From: Burkholderiales bacterium
GTDB taxonomy: Bacteria; Pseudomonadota; Gammaproteobacteria; Burkholderiales; Burkholderiaceae_C
Reading direction: 5' to 3'
DNA length: 33,593 bases
NCBI GenBank assembly: GCA_016195825.1
Contig: JACPYV010000198.1
Coordinates: 1 to 33,593, forward strand
In this document: in pieces, positions 1 to 15,000 of the stretch
Layout: every line of letters begins with the position of its first letter
Position numbering within the stretch: the stretch's first letter is position 1
The notes under the pieces: model-generated
The model's input: only the letters and a program-made list of their open reading frames with translations
Databases searched by the model: none
What the model was told of the DNA's origin: nothing
Program-made: the position numbers and the translations under genes

Positions 1-3000
1 GGCGGGCGGCAGCGTCGAGCTCAAGGCCGACCAAGGCCAGACCGTCAGCAGTGGCGACACCACCTTCGGTGCCGGTGGCGTCAACACCGGCAGCAACGTC
101 ATCACCCTCAACGGCGAGCATGGCCTCAGCACCGGCGACACCGTCACCTACAGCATCGGTCTGGACGGCAACGCCGCCGTCGGGGGCCTGAGCGACGGGC
201 GCAACTACCAGGTCATCGTGCAGTCACCCACCAGCGTCAAGCTGGGTTCGGTGTTCAAGTCGAGCACGGTCGACGCGGCGCGCGACGAGATCAAGTTCGA
301 CGTCGAGCATGGCTTCGTCAATGGTCAGCGCGTCATTTACCACTCAGCCGGCAACGCGGCCATCAGCGGCCTGAACGACGGCCAGGCCTATTTCGTACGC
401 GTCATCGATGCGCAGACCATCAAGTTGGCCACCAGCGCCGGCGCGGCTACGGCGGCGCCCAGGACCTTCCTCAGTGGTGCGGTCGACGCGACCAACGACC
501 GCATCACCGTCAACAGCCATGGCTTCGTCGACGGCCAGGCCGTCACGTATCGCACGGCGGGTGCCGAGCAGTTCGAGGGCTCGGCGGTGGAGGCCGACGG
601 CGCCGACCTGATCACCATCAGCGGCCACGGCCTCAACACCGGCGACCAGGTCAAGTACAGCCTGCGCGACCTCGTCATCGAGAGCCCCAACAAGCCGCCA
701 GCGGCCATCACGGGCCTGGCCGGCGACGCCACCTACTACGTCATCCGGGTCGACGCCAACCACATCAAGCTGGCGACCACGGCCAGCAATGCCACCAGCG
801 GCACGGCCATCGACATCAGCAACACGGCCGAGTCCGCGGCCAGCGGCCATGTGCTGACGCGCATCGGCGCCGCAGCGTTGTCCGGGTTGGTCAGCGGCAA
901 TACCTACTACGTCAAGTTCATCGACGCCAACACCTTCCAGCTCGCCGCGACGGCGGGCGGCGCGGCCATCGACATCGGCGCGGGCGGCGGCAAGCACACC
1001 ATCGGCGTCGAGGGCATCGAGCTCTCCGGCGCCAGCACCACCGGCATGCACCAGCTCGAGGTCGACATCACCGGCACCGGCAGCGGCAGCGGCCATCAGC
1101 TGCTGGGCGCCGGTGGCGCGCTGCAGCTCGTCAACAGCGTGACCGACAACGGCGTCTCCAGCGCCAAGACCACGGGCGCCTCGGGTGCGCTGTTCGGCAC
1201 CCACACCGGGTCGGACGCCGAGGTCAACCTGGTGACCAACGTGCGCGCCAACGTGGGCGACAACGCAGTCGTGCAGGCGGGTGGCGACATCACACTCAAA
1301 GCATTCTCGGCCGCCAATGGCGCCGGCACTGCAGGTTCCTCGGGCGGTGCCTTCATCGCCGTTGGCAATTCCGTCGCCAACGTCAACGCTACGCAGACCG
1401 TGCAGGCTCTGGCCGGCAACGGCGCCCAGCTCACGTCCGGCGGTTCGGTCAGCTTGCAGTCGACCAGCACGCAGGGCGGCACGCTGGACGCCAACTCCAA
1501 GGGGGGCGGCTTCATCAACTCCTCCGAGGTGGACGGGCGCGTCCAGCTCAACCACAGCACTGCGGCCGGCATCGGCAACGGCGGCAGCATCGTCGCGGCC
1601 CATAACGTCAGCATCGGGGCTGATGCCAGCTTTGACGGCGACGCCCATGGCAAAGCCTCCAGCGGTGGCTTGGGCGCCGACTCCGACTCCGATATCACCT
1701 GGCAGGTGGGCAGCAGCGGCAACCAGCAACAGACGGCCGTCAACGTGGGCAACAACGCCGTCGTCAAGGCGGGCGATGACATCACGCTGGACGCCACCAT
1801 GTCGCATGCCAGGAGTCGCGTCTCGGCCGATGCCTACTCGGCCGCGGTGGGTGCCAACCCCGACTCGCACGCTTACTCGCGCATGTTCTCCGACGCGGTC
1901 GTCAACGTCCGCGCCGGCGCCCTGGTCAGCTCGCTGGAAAACATCAACGTGCAGGCCTTCCATGGCGGCCTGAACGCCTACGCCTACTCGAAGGGCGAGG
2001 CCGATGCGGCCGGCGGCGACACCGACGTCGACCTGAGCATCGAGCAGCGGCTCAACTCCCTCGTCAATGCCGAGGCGGGCGCCACCTTCGAGACCCATGC
2101 GCTGGACGTGCGCTCCGAGCTGGGCAGCTACTCCACCAGCTACCGCTACGTGCAGGACGGTGCCTGGGTCGACGACGGCGACGTCAACGTCGGTACGCCG
2201 CACACCTACAACCAGCACATCGATTTCAACGCCGATGCGCGCCTGTCGTCCGGCCCCAATCCTGTGCTGCTGGTCGACGGCGCCGGCAACGTCGTCACCG
2301 CGCAGAACGTGACGGTCAACAACACGGCCACCACGGTCATCGTCAACGACATCGCCAACAACAGCGTCGGCACGGCCAACTTCCGCGCCAACGGCGTGTA
2401 CGACCCGGGCCACGATATCCAGCCCGGCACCATCGCCGGCACGCAGTCCACGTTCACCTTCGTCCACACTTTCAACCGCATCACGCTGACCAACCAGTCG
2501 ACCAAGGACCTGCGCATCAACAACATCGCGCCGGTCAACACCACGGCGATTCCGCAGGTCCACATCGACGTCGACAACGTGAGCGGCCCGGCCACCGACG
2601 CGACGCCGTTCGAGTTCAACATCCGCCACAGCTACGGCGCGACCGAGCTGCTGATCCGCGACACCAACACCTTCAACGGTGCGGACATTCAGCTCAATGG
2701 CGTCATCGACAACCCGCTGGGCTCCACGCTGATCGCCGCCGTCGGCGGCAGCATCGTGCCCTTCAGCGCTGGCGCGCTCGTGCGCACCAACACCGCCAAC
2801 CTCAGCGCGGGCAGTGCCATCGGCCTGGTCAACCAGCGCCTGGAGCTGGAGCTGGTGCAGAGCGCCGGCCGCGACGCAGCGCTCACCAGCCAGTCCGGCG
2901 GCAGCACCTTCCTCGGGATCCGCGGCCTGCTGCGCGACCCTGCGGCGGGCGCCTTCTCGCTGTCCCTGGGCAACCTGTCCGCGGGCGGCGAACTCAACCT

Positions 3001-6000
3001 GCTGCTGCGTGAGGCCAAGCGCCAGGTCACGGTCAACGGCGTGCCGCCGACCTACCAGGTCCAGGTCAACATCGACTACGCCAGCCGCGGCATCGACCTC
3101 GGCACGACGAACTGGATCCGCCACTTCCGCCCCGACCAGGCCGGCGGCGCCATCGTCGACTTCCCCGTTGGCTACTTCGGCACCGGCAACGATGCCATCG
3201 CGTCCACGACGTCCCTCGGCAAGCTCGATGCGGGCACCGACTTGTCTGTCATCGCGCAGACACCGGCCCAGCGCATGGACCTGTTCCAGCGCAATACCTG
3301 GACGGCCGGCGCCAATGCCGCCATCCGCTCCAACGGCGACATCACACTGCCCAGCACCGTGCAGGCCGGCACAGGCAACCTGGCCGTGCAGAGCCTGAAC
3401 AACTCGGTCTATGCCGACCACCTGATCGCCGGCGGCAACGCCACGATCACGGCCGCGCTGGACATCTCCAACGTGCTGGCTTCGTACGCCCACACCTGGC
3501 TGGCGCTGTACACCAACAACCTGCTGACCGCAGGCGGCACGGCCCAGCTGACCGCCGGCCGCGACGTCACGCTGCCACGCATCGTGCAGTCCGGCGGCAA
3601 CCTCGGCATCCAGGCCGGCCAGCAGGTGCTGGCACCGGCCTCGCTGTGGTCGCAGAACGCCGACGTGACCATCGTCAGTACCAGCGGCTCGGTGCAGGTC
3701 GACCATGTGGTTGCCAGCAGCGACGTGAGCATCACGGCCGCCCAGGGCAGCATTTCCAACGTGACCGGCGGCCAGAGCGGCACGCGCCTGAACCTCTACC
3801 CCAACAACCTCATCACCGCAGGCGACAGCATCACGCTGCTGGCCGGCGGCAACATCACGCTGCCCCGCTTGGTGCTGGCCCTGGCCGGGCCGATCAGCAT
3901 CACCTCCACCGGCGGCAGCGTGCTGCTGGAGCGGGTCGAGGCGGCCAACAACGACGTCACTATCTCCGCGGCCAAGGGCGGCATCCAGGAGATCGGCAGC
4001 GATGCGGCTGCCGACGTGCTGGGCATCAACCTGCGTCTGACCGCGGGCGGTGCAGGTATCGGCACGAACGCCAACGCGCTGGAAATCGACTCCTCGCGCC
4101 CCAGTCACGGAAACGTCTGGGCGCTGGCAGACGGCAGCATCTTCATGACCGAGGTAGCGGGCGATCTCAACCTTGACCGCGTGCGCTCCAGCAGCGCCGA
4201 CGTCGAACTGAGCGTGTTGTCCGGTGACCTGGTCGACGACCTGTCTGACCTGATGGCCGACGTCGAGGGCAACAATCTGACGCTGACGGTCAGCGGCAGC
4301 ATCGGCAGCTATTACAACGACGTCGAGATCGACAGCCGCTTCAGCGCGGCCGGTGGCTTCGTCAACGCCAGCGGCAACTCCGGCGTGCAGCTGACCGAGG
4401 TTGTGCAGGCGCTGTATGTGGGTGCCATCGTCAGCAGTGCTGGCCATGTGCGGCTGACCTCGCGCGACAGCCAGGCCAGTGGTGAAGACATCATCGTCGG
4501 CGAGGGGCGCAGCGTGCAGGCCGGCAAGAGCGTCACGCTCAGTGCGGCCGACAACCTGACCATCAACGGCACGGTGTCGGCAGGCGACCGACTGTTCTTC
4601 AGCGTGGACTATCACAGCGCCGATGGCGAGGGCGGCACGGCCCTGATCGGCGGCACCGTCACGGGCGACCGCCCCGAGCTGTATGGCGACGACCAGGCCG
4701 ATACGCTGGATGTGTCGGCGCAGTCCCAGGGCTGGACGGTCTATGGTCGCGGCGGCGACGACGCCATCACCGGCGGCGCCGGTGCCGACGATCTCTACGG
4801 TGACGACGGTGTCGACACCATCGCCGGCGGTGCGGGTGACGACCTCCTCGTGGCCGGCGCGGGCGCTGGCGGCACGCTCAGCGGTGGCGACGGCAACGAC
4901 CGCATCTTCGGCAGCGATGACGGCCGTGACCCCAGCCCCGAGGGCCTGCCTGGCCTGGGCGACACAATCGACGGCGGCGCCGGCAACGACCAGATCTGGG
5001 GTCTGGGCGGCGCCGACAGCATCGACGGCGGCGCGGGCGACGACTTCATCGACGGCGGCGATGGTGCCGACGTCATCGCCGGCGGCGCGGGCAGCGACAA
5101 GCTCTACGGTGGCCGCGGCAACGACACCATCTACGGCCACTACGCGCCGCAGCAGACCGCGGTGGCCGACGACAACGCCACCGACTGGATCTATGGCGAG
5201 CAGGGCGACGACACGCTCCACGGCAACGGGGGCGACGACTTTATCGACGGCGGCTTCGGCGCCGACAAGATCTATGGCGAGGCCGGCAACGACGAGCTGC
5301 ACCAGGGCTATGGCCAGGGTGGGCTCATCGACGGCGGCGCCGGTGACGATCTGCTGGAAGGCTCCAGCGACGGCGACGACACGCTGTTGGGCGGCGACGG
5401 CGAGGACCGGCTGCTAGGCCTGGCCGGCAACGACCACTTGGACGGCGGCGCGGGCGCCGACATCCTCGAAGGCGGGGAGGGCGATGACCTGCTCGAAGGT
5501 GGGGCGGGTGCCGATCTGATGGTCGGCGGCGCCGGCAACGACACGCTGTACGGCCACGCCGTCAGCGGCGCGGGCGACGACAACGCGGCAGACTACCTCT
5601 ACGGGGACTTTGGCACCAACGGCAACGAAGCCGGTTCCGGCCGCGACAAGCTCTACGGCCAGGGCGGCAACGACCTGCTCTACGGCGAAGGTGGCGACGA
5701 CCTCATCCAGGGCGTGGCCGGCATGGCCGTGTCCGAGGCCAGCGGCGGCACGACCAATCTGATTGACTTCGGCAGCGCGGGCGACGACGCGAGCTTCAAC
5801 GGCGCTGTCACCGCCACGCCGGCACCGGCCATTCAACCGGTGGATGACACCAGTCCGCGCGCGGCCGGCAACCTGCCGGACGGCGTCGTCGGCAGCGGCC
5901 GCTGGGCAGACCTGAACGGCAGCTCCGCCGACTCTGCCGCTTTGCGCGGGCTCGCCGGCGACCCGGGCCTGTCGCAGGAACCCGCCGTTGCGACCGGCGC

Positions 6001-9000
6001 CAGCGGCGAGCGCTACGTCGCCTGGAGCGACAGCCGCAACGGCAACCTCGAGATCTACGTCGCCAAGCATGACGGCACGCAGTGGGTCACGCTGGGCACC
6101 AGCGCCGCACAGGGCGGTGTGTCCGGCAGCAGCGCAGCAGCCTCGGCCAAGCCGACGTTGGCCGTCGATGGCACAGGTGCGCCCATCGTCGCCTGGACCG
6201 AGACGCTGGCCGACGGCAGCCACGACATCCTCGTCAGGCGCTGGAACGGCAACACCTGGGTCAGCCTGGGCAATGCGACGAGCAACGGCCACGCCGTGCA
6301 GGCCAAGTTGGTCAACACGACCAACGGCACGGTCGTCGTCTACACGGACGACTCCGTCGGCAACCTGCGCCTGTACGCCAAGCTCTACACCGGCGGCAGC
6401 TGGGTCGCCCTGGGCGCCCAGGCTGCGGCTACCGGCACCGGCCTGGGGCAGGGGACAGAGCTGCGCGACTTCAGCGTCGCGGCCAACGTCAACAAGGTGG
6501 CCATCGGCTACTCGGCCGTGCAGACCGGCGGCTCGTCGCGCCAGGTCTACGTCACCGAATTCACGCCGGGTGGCACGCCCGGCACCGGCACCTGGGCTGG
6601 CCTGGCGGGCTCCGACACAGGCGCCGGCGTCAGCGGTGGTACGCCTGTCAAGACGGCCCTCGGCCTCGACACGACCTACCACGCCCAACCCAGCGTCGCC
6701 TATTTCGGTGGCGGGCTCTTCGTCGCCTGGCAGGCCTGGGCCGACCAGGGCGCCACCGTCGTCACCGCCCAGTTGGGCGCGGGCGGCGTCACCGTACGCG
6801 ACGTCATCAAGGACCAGAGCCGCCCGGGCCTGCCGCAGCTGGCGGCCGGTGGCGCGTCGCTGCGCCTGGTGTGGGTCAACACGCCACTGCTGGACGCGGC
6901 CAGCAGCCTGTACGAGCGTCAGTGGAATGCGACCTCGCAGCACTTCGAGGAGGTGTTGCCCGGTCAGGCAAGTGGCAGCGGCTCCGGCAGCGGCATCAGC
7001 CAGACCGGCGGCGATCCGCAGCAACTGGCCCTGGCCGTGGACAGCGGCGGCCGTGCCGTGCTGGCCTGGCAGGACGCCAGCAGCGGGGGGGCCTCGGGTT
7101 CACCCGAGATCCTCGTCCGCGCCGATGCGGCACCGGTCAACCGCGTGTTCACCGCCGGCCCTGGCAACACGGTGCAGAACATCCTCGACGCCCAGATCCT
7201 GGGGGCGGGCGACGTCATCGTCGTCAACGGCAGCCAGGGCGGCTTCACAGTCTCGGCGCTGGACGCCGGCGTGACGATCTGGGGTGCTCCGGGCAGTGCC
7301 ATCACTGGCGCGGTGACGGTCAACGGCGCCAACGTGACGCTGCAGAACCTCAAGCTGCAGTCCACGCTGGCGATCGCCGGCGACGGCGTCGGGATCAGCG
7401 ACTCCAGCGCGACCGGCGCGGTCAGCCTCACTGCAGGGCAGGGTGCCAAGCTGTTCGGCAATACCTTCACCGGCGGCGTCAGCGTCGCGGCCGGCGTGGC
7501 TAATGCCAGCCTGCGCTTCAACACCATCTCGGGCGTCGTCGGCTTGCTGCTGGACAGCGCCGTCGGCGTGCAGGTTCGCGACAACCGCATCACCGGCACG
7601 GCGGCCGCGCTGCGTCTCGTCGGCGGCTCCGCCGCCAGTGGCCGCATCGCCGGCAACACGGTCGTCGCCACCGGCACAGGCACCGGCCTTGACTTGCTGG
7701 CGACGTTCGACGGCATCATTGAGACCAACCGCATCCAGGGCGGCGCGCTGGGCGTCAACTACGCGGCGGGCAACCAGCTCGCCGGCAACACCGTCACGGG
7801 TGCGACTGTCGGCCTCAAGAGCAGCCTGGCCGGTACGGCAGCGCTGGGCTGGGTCGGTGCGTCCCTGGACCGCCCGAACACCTTCGAGGGCAACGCCACT
7901 GGCGTGCAGTTGCTCAGCGGCGCGTTCATGCAAGGCCAGGTCGTGCGGGGCAACACGGTGGGCATCACCGGCACCGGCCAGATCGGCGGCGAGACGCTGG
8001 TCCATGCCAACCTCATCGAAGGCAACGTCACCGGCGTCAACGCCTTCAACGGCACGCTGCAGTTCAACCGCTTCTCGGCCAACACGACCGCCATCAACGC
8101 CGCCAGCGAGCAGCGCATCCTGCACAACCTCTTCTACCGCAACACGCTGGTCGGCGTCGAGATCAACGGCAGGAACGACGTGCGGGTGTTCAACAACACC
8201 TTCTACGCCGTTACCGGCGACAACCTGCGCAGCGAGGGCGGCAGCACGGAAGTCGAGGTGCAGAACAACCTGATGTGGGCGATGGGCGGCTACGACCTCT
8301 ACATCGCCAACGACAGCCGCTACGGCTTCTACTCCGACTACAACAACCTGTTCACATCCGGCACTGGCAAGGTCGGCTTCTGGACCAAGGACTTCAGCGA
8401 CATCCTCGACTGGCAGGCGGACATCGCCCGCTTCGACCTGCACTCCATCGGCGCCACCGTCGTCAACCCGACCTGGGCGCGACCCGAGTTCGTGAGCCTG
8501 CTGGCCGACGACTTCCGGCTGCGTGACCCGGTGGGTCTGCAGCGCTTCAGCTCGCCTGGCATCGACATGGGCAACGTGCTGGTGGACAACGGCCGCAACC
8601 CGGCCGACCAGAACCTCATCGCCAACGCCGGCTTCGAGACCGGCCTGACGGGATGGGAGGTCAACGCCGGGTCGCAGGCCTTTGTCACGCCGAGCGGCTC
8701 CGCGCCGCTGGCCTACGAGGGCAGCAACTTCTTCTTCGCCGGCGGCGTGGCCGGCGGCTTTGCACGCCAGACCTTCACGCTGGCCCAGCTGGGCATCACC
8801 GCCGCGCAGGCCGACAGCCAGGACTTCGAGCTGCTGTTCGGTGGCCGCATCCGGCTGGGCGTCGAGAGCCCGGTGGACACCGCCGAGGTGCAGCTGATCT
8901 TCCGCAACGCCAGTGGCGACGTCATCGCCACGGCCGTGGCCAAGGCCAGCGGCACGACCAACCGGTGGGAGCTGGTCGGCCAGCGCGCCGACGTGCCCTT

Positions 9001-12000
9001 CGGGACCCGCTCGGTCGAGTACGTCTTCAAGACCAACCGCATCACCGGCGGCAATGCCGACGGCTACTTCGACCAAGCCTTCCTCTACAAGACCACCGAG
9101 AAACAGGCCAGCGATCTCGGCGCCTACGGCCACGCGGCGACCGACCTGCCGATTCCCGTCGCGGGTGCGCCGCGCATCAACCTGCGCTCGCCTGACTTCT
9201 ACGTCGACTGGGAGAAGTTCAAGCCGCTCAACATCACCTGGGAAACCTTCGGCAACGCCGACGACTCGCCCGTGCGCATCGATGTCTACCAGGACACGGC
9301 AGACGGCCCCAAGTGGGTCGCCAACGTGGTGGGTGCGACGCCCGACTCCGGCCAGTTCACCTGGATCCCTGGCAACAGCGGCATCGACTTCGGCACCCAC
9401 GGACTGCGCATCCAGGTCAGCCTGGTGACCAACGCGGCCGTGCTGGACCGCAGCCAGGAGCCCTTCACCGTGCCCGAGGATGGACTGACCTACTGGGTCA
9501 ACGACGGCTCGACCTCTGGCGACGAGTACGCCACCGCCGTGGGCGACAACCGCAACACCGGCAAGGCGCCGGGCGCAGCCAAGCCCAACGTCACCAACCT
9601 GTTCCGCGCCTACGACCTGCAGGCCGGCGCCACGCTCTACGTCGACACCGGCAACTACGCATTCCTGGAGTCGCTGACGCTGTCCGGCACCGCCACGCGC
9701 GGCTTCGGCATCGACGAGGGCTTCGTCATGACCGGCCCGACCCAGCCGGGCCACACCGCCTCGCTCTTCCCCATCGTGCCCAACGAGCGCACCTGGGCGC
9801 TGCTGGACCTGTCCGACACCGATTTCGTCACCATCAGCAACCTGCAACTGCGCGATGCCAACCGGGGCATCCTGCTGAGTGGCGGCGCCGACGCCGTCGA
9901 GCTGGACCGCATCGAGGCCTTTGGCCATGTCAACGAAGGCATCTACGCAGCCCAAGTCAACGCACCGCTGCAGACCTGGACCGGCCTGAACCTGCACGAT
10001 AACGGCCAGACCGGCCTGTACTTCAGCGGCACGCTGGGCGGCATCGACCAGTTCACCGCCACGCGCAACCGCGGCTACGGCGGCCTGTATGTCGACACAA
10101 GCCTGGGTTTCCTGACCAACTCGCAGCTGACCGACAACATCGGCTATGGCGCCTACTTCTACTACCCCGGTGCCGTCCGCGTGCAGGGCAACCTGTTCCA
10201 GGGCAACACCAACACCGGCCTGGTCTACAACGTGGGGGGCAGCACGCAGGCACTGGTCGGCGGCGTCCTCGGTTCAGGCCTTGGGAACCGCTTCCTGAAC
10301 AACGCCGGCGGCGGCGCCAGCATCAATGGCAATGCCCTGGTGCAGGGCAACGTCGCCAGCGGCAACCTCGGTAGCGGCAACTATGGGCTGGCCGTCAGCA
10401 GCGGCGAAGCCCGCCAGAACGTCATCTACGGCAACGCCAACGGCTTGTACGTGGCCAGCGGCATCGCCACCGACAACCGCATCTACAACAACAACCCGGC
10501 GACCGGCTACAGCTACGGCACAGGCCTGTGGCTCAGCACCTCCACCGCGATCGGTAACACGGTCTACAGCAATCTGCTTGGCATCTACAGCCAGGGCAAC
10601 AGCGTGCTGCGGAGCAACCTCGTGTACGCCAACATGTCCGTTGGCGTGCAGTTGCAGGGCAGCGCCCCGCAGTTCATCGGCAACACCGTTTACCAGACCA
10701 CGGGCGACGCCGTGCAGCTATACGGCTCGGCCAGCAGCGCCCGGTTCTTCGACAACATCCTCTGGGCCGGCACCGGCGGCGTGGCGCTCAACGTCGACGC
10801 CAACTCGCAGAACGGTTTCTCGTCCAACTTCAACATCTTCCAGGGTGCGGTGGGCATCTGGCAGGGCACGCAGCGCGCCACGCTGACGGCATGGCGCCAG
10901 GCCAACTTCCAGGACCTGGACAGCCAGGCAACCGACCCGCTCTTCGTCGACATCGACGGCGCCGACGGCAAGCTCGGGTACTTCAGCGTGGCCAGCGACG
11001 GCCGTGACGACGATTTCCACCTGCAGAGCACCTACGGCAGCTTCCACGGCGCCTCGCTCGCGCCCATCGTCGGCGCGGGGGGGCTGCCCATGCTGCTGAC
11101 CGGCACGCTGACCAACGACGCCCAGAACAGCCCAGGCATCGATCGCGGCGCGCTGGACCAGCCCTTCGACCAGGAGCCTGCGCCGCGTGGCGGCTACGCC
11201 AACATCGGCTCGGACAGCAACACCGCCTACGCCTCGCTGAGCCCGGCGGTCTACGTCCGCGTCATGACGCCCAACGGCGGCGAGACCGTGGCCGAGGGCG
11301 AGACCTTCACCGTGCGTTGGCGTTCGGACGGCTTTGCTGGCAACGTCAACCTCGACATAAGCCAGGACGGCAACACCTGGTTCTCGGTCGCGGCCAACGA
11401 GGCCAACGACGGCGTCTACAGCTGGACGCCGGGTCCCGGCCAGTTCCCGGGCGGTGACTACGTGCTGCGTGTCAGCTCGGCCGCCCAGCCGTCGGTCAAG
11501 GACACCTCCGACGCGAGCTTCAACCTTGCATCGACCGTCACCATCTTCTACGTCAACGACGGCACCACCACGGGCGACGAGTACACCACTGCGATCGGCA
11601 ACGACGCCAACGACGGCCGCAGTGCGTCCAAACCCAAGGCCTCGCTGCAGGCCCTGCTTAACGCCTACGATTTCAAGCCGGGCGACCTCATCCTCATCGA
11701 CACCGGCGTCTACAACCTGTCGACCAACCTGATCGTCGACGCGCAGGACAGCGGCGTCATCATCCGCGGCGCGGTCAACCACGCGTCCATCCTGAACCGC
11801 GGCAACACCAACAGCGGCCAGTACGCCTTCCTCCTCGGCACCGGCGCCACGGACGTGACGCTGGACCGCGTAACGCTGACCGGCGGCCAGTACGGCTTCG
11901 TCGTCGGCGACAACTCGACGGCCCACCGCTTCACGCTCAGCAACAGCGATGTCAGCGGCAACTATTCGGGCGGCATCTGGGTTGGCCAGAACGTCGACGA

Positions 12001-15000
12001 CGGCCGGATCCTCAACAACATCGTCCATGACAACGGAAGTACCACGGGTATCTATGGCCAGTACACCACCCGCCTGCTGATCAGCGGCAACGAGGTCTAC
12101 AACCAGAGCACCGGCATCTACACCTACTCGGCCGGCGACGAGGCCAACGACGGCGCCACCATTGTCAACAACCTGGTGCACGACGTCAGCACCGGCATCC
12201 AGCAGTACTACGAGGGCTGGATCAGGAACAACACCGTCTGGGCCGCCAGCACCGGCATTGCCGGCATCAGCAACTACGACGTCAGCGGCAACACCGCATG
12301 GGGCAACACGACCGGCATCGATGCCTCCAGCGTCTCCGTCACCGGCAACACGGTCTACGCCAACACCACCGGCCTGAACATCAACAGCCTGACCGCCAGC
12401 GGAAATCGCATCTACGACAACACGCTGGGTGCCAACGTCAGCAGCAACACGCTGCTGACCAACAACCTGATCTGGGACAACACGACGGGCGTGCGCCTGA
12501 CCGGCGGCTACAGCGGCACCGAGCTCCACGGCATGGCCAACAACACCGTCGTGCAGAACGGCGGCACGGCGGTGCTGGTGGAGAACGCCAGCAACGCGCG
12601 CATCGTCAACAACATCCTGGACCTGCGCGCCGCCGCGACCGGCATCTCTGTCAATCCCAACAGCGAGACCGGCTTCCAGAGCGACTACAACCTGTTCTCC
12701 AGCCAGGTCGGCGTGGTGCTGACGCGCTGGGAAGGCCGCGACTTCACGAGCCGCCCCGACTGGGTCTACGAAACCGGCTACGACGTGCACAGCCGTGTCG
12801 CCACGCCGAGCTATGTCGACGAGAACGGCGCCGACAACCGCTTCGGCTGGGACGGCTCCGCCATAGGCAGCGCCGTCATCCTCGATGACGGCGACGCGGG
12901 CGTCAGCTTCACCGGCAGCTGGACGACGGTCTCGACCAGTTCGCCCGGCTATGGCGGTGACCGCCGCGAAGCCAACGGCAACCAGTACGGCACCGGCAGC
13001 AACGAGGCGACCTACACCTTCACGGGCCTGCAGGCCGGCACTTACGTGATCGCTGCGACCTGGAACAGCACTTCGGGCAACACCAGCAACCAGCCCTTCT
13101 ACTTCTATGACGGCGCTGCGACGCCGGCCAACCTCGTGCGCAACATGCGCACCAGTCTGCAAGGCCTGCCTGCCGACTACACGGCCGACGGCGCCAAGTG
13201 GCGCGACCTGGCCACCGTCGTCATCACCGGCGACACGCTGACCGTGCGCGTCAACGACGCCGCCTCCTACGGCAAGATCGTCGCCGACGCCGTCCGCGTG
13301 CAACGAATCGGCGGCGACCACGGCGCGGACGACAACTTCCACCTCGTGGCTGGTTCTGCCGGCGTGGACGGCGGCGATCCGACCTCGCCGTACAGCCAGG
13401 AGCCTCTGACCAACGGCGCCCGCATCGACCAGGGCGCCTACGGCAACACCACCGGTGCGACGCAGAGCCCGTCGCCCATGATCCAGGTCACCGGCCCAAC
13501 CGGCTTCGCCAAGCTCACCGTCGGCACGCCGGCCACCATCGAATGGCACACGGCCGGCCTGCTGCCGACGGAGCCCGTGCTGGCCATCAACGCCGGCAAC
13601 GCCGGCCCCATCGCCGGCGGCGACCTGGGCAACTGGCAGCGCAACGCCTACCAGACCCAGAGCTACAGCTACACCAGCAACACCGACGTGGTGGACCTGA
13701 GCGGCGTCACCAACCCGGCGCCCGCCGCTGTCTACCAGAGCTCGGTCTACGCCAACGGCACCGTGGGCCAGGGCGTGAGCTATGCGCTGCCCGTGGCCGA
13801 CGGTGATTACATCGTCCGGCTGCATTTCGCCGAGGACTACATCTACACCCAGCCGGGCTACCGCCAGTTCGACATCAAGTTCAACGGCAGCACCGTCGAG
13901 ACCAATTTCGACATCCGCGCTGCAGCGGGTGCCAACCACAAGGCCGTGGTGCGCGAGTTCACCGTCTCAGCCAGCGGCGGCACCGGGCTGAACCTCGACC
14001 TCATCACCAAGACCAGTGGCTGGGGCGCCGAGATCAGCGGCATCGAGGTCCAGCGCGTCGTCCCTGCCGGCGATGCGAACGCCAAGGTCAACCTGCAGGT
14101 CAGCCTGGACAACGGCCTGTCCTGGACGACGATCGCCAGCGGCCTCGCGATGGACCGTTTCGGCAATGGCCGCACGACCTGGACGCCTGATTTCGCGACC
14201 GCCGGGAATACCGCGCTGATCCGTGCCATCGCCGTGCACGGCAACGGCACGACGGCCGCGACCGATACGTCCGACGAGCCATTCCTGATCGCCAACGGCG
14301 GCAAGGTCTACTACGTCAACGACGGCACCACGGCCGGCGACGAGTACACGACCGCCATCGGCGACAACGCCAACAGCGGCAAGGACGCGGCCCACCCCAT
14401 GGCCAGTCTGTCGGCGCTGCTGCGCGCCTACGACGTGGGCCCGGGCGACACCGTCTTCGTCGACAGCGGCCGCTACAACCTCATCACCAACTTCACGCTG
14501 ACCGCCAAGGACTCCGGCGTGCGCATCGTCGGTGCGCTGCACGCTGTCAGCGAGCTCAACCGCGGCAACACCAACAGCAACCAGTACTCGATCAACGTCG
14601 CCGGCGCGACCGACGTGACGCTGGAAAACCTCAAGCTCAGCGGCGGCCAGTACGGCATCGTCGTCGGCGACAACAGTGGCTCGCACCGCCTGACGCTGAA
14701 GAACCTCGAGGTCAGTGGCAACACCAGCGGCGGCATGTGGTTGGGCCAGAACGTCGACGACATGCTCGTGCTCGGCAACACCGTGCACGACAACGGCGGC
14801 ACCGGCATCTACGGCCAGTACACGACGCGGATGCAGGTGACCGGCAACGAGGTCTACAACCAGTCCACTGGCATTTACACCTATTCGGCGGGCGACGAGG
14901 CCAACGACGGACCTGTCGTCAGCGGCAACCGCGTGCACGACACCAGCACCGGCATCCAGCTCTACTACGAGGGCGTCGCGCGCAATAACGAGGTCTGGCG

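Noticed and set aside
344..5302. Minus-strand open frame of about 1,650 codons, with similar ones at 7100-9997 and 10718-13939
   Set aside because: Same shadow effect opposite GC-rich repeats; no start context, motifs or domain structure.
6000..7100. Sialidase activity for the propeller-like region
   Set aside because: No Asp-box series or catalytic arginine triad could be identified.
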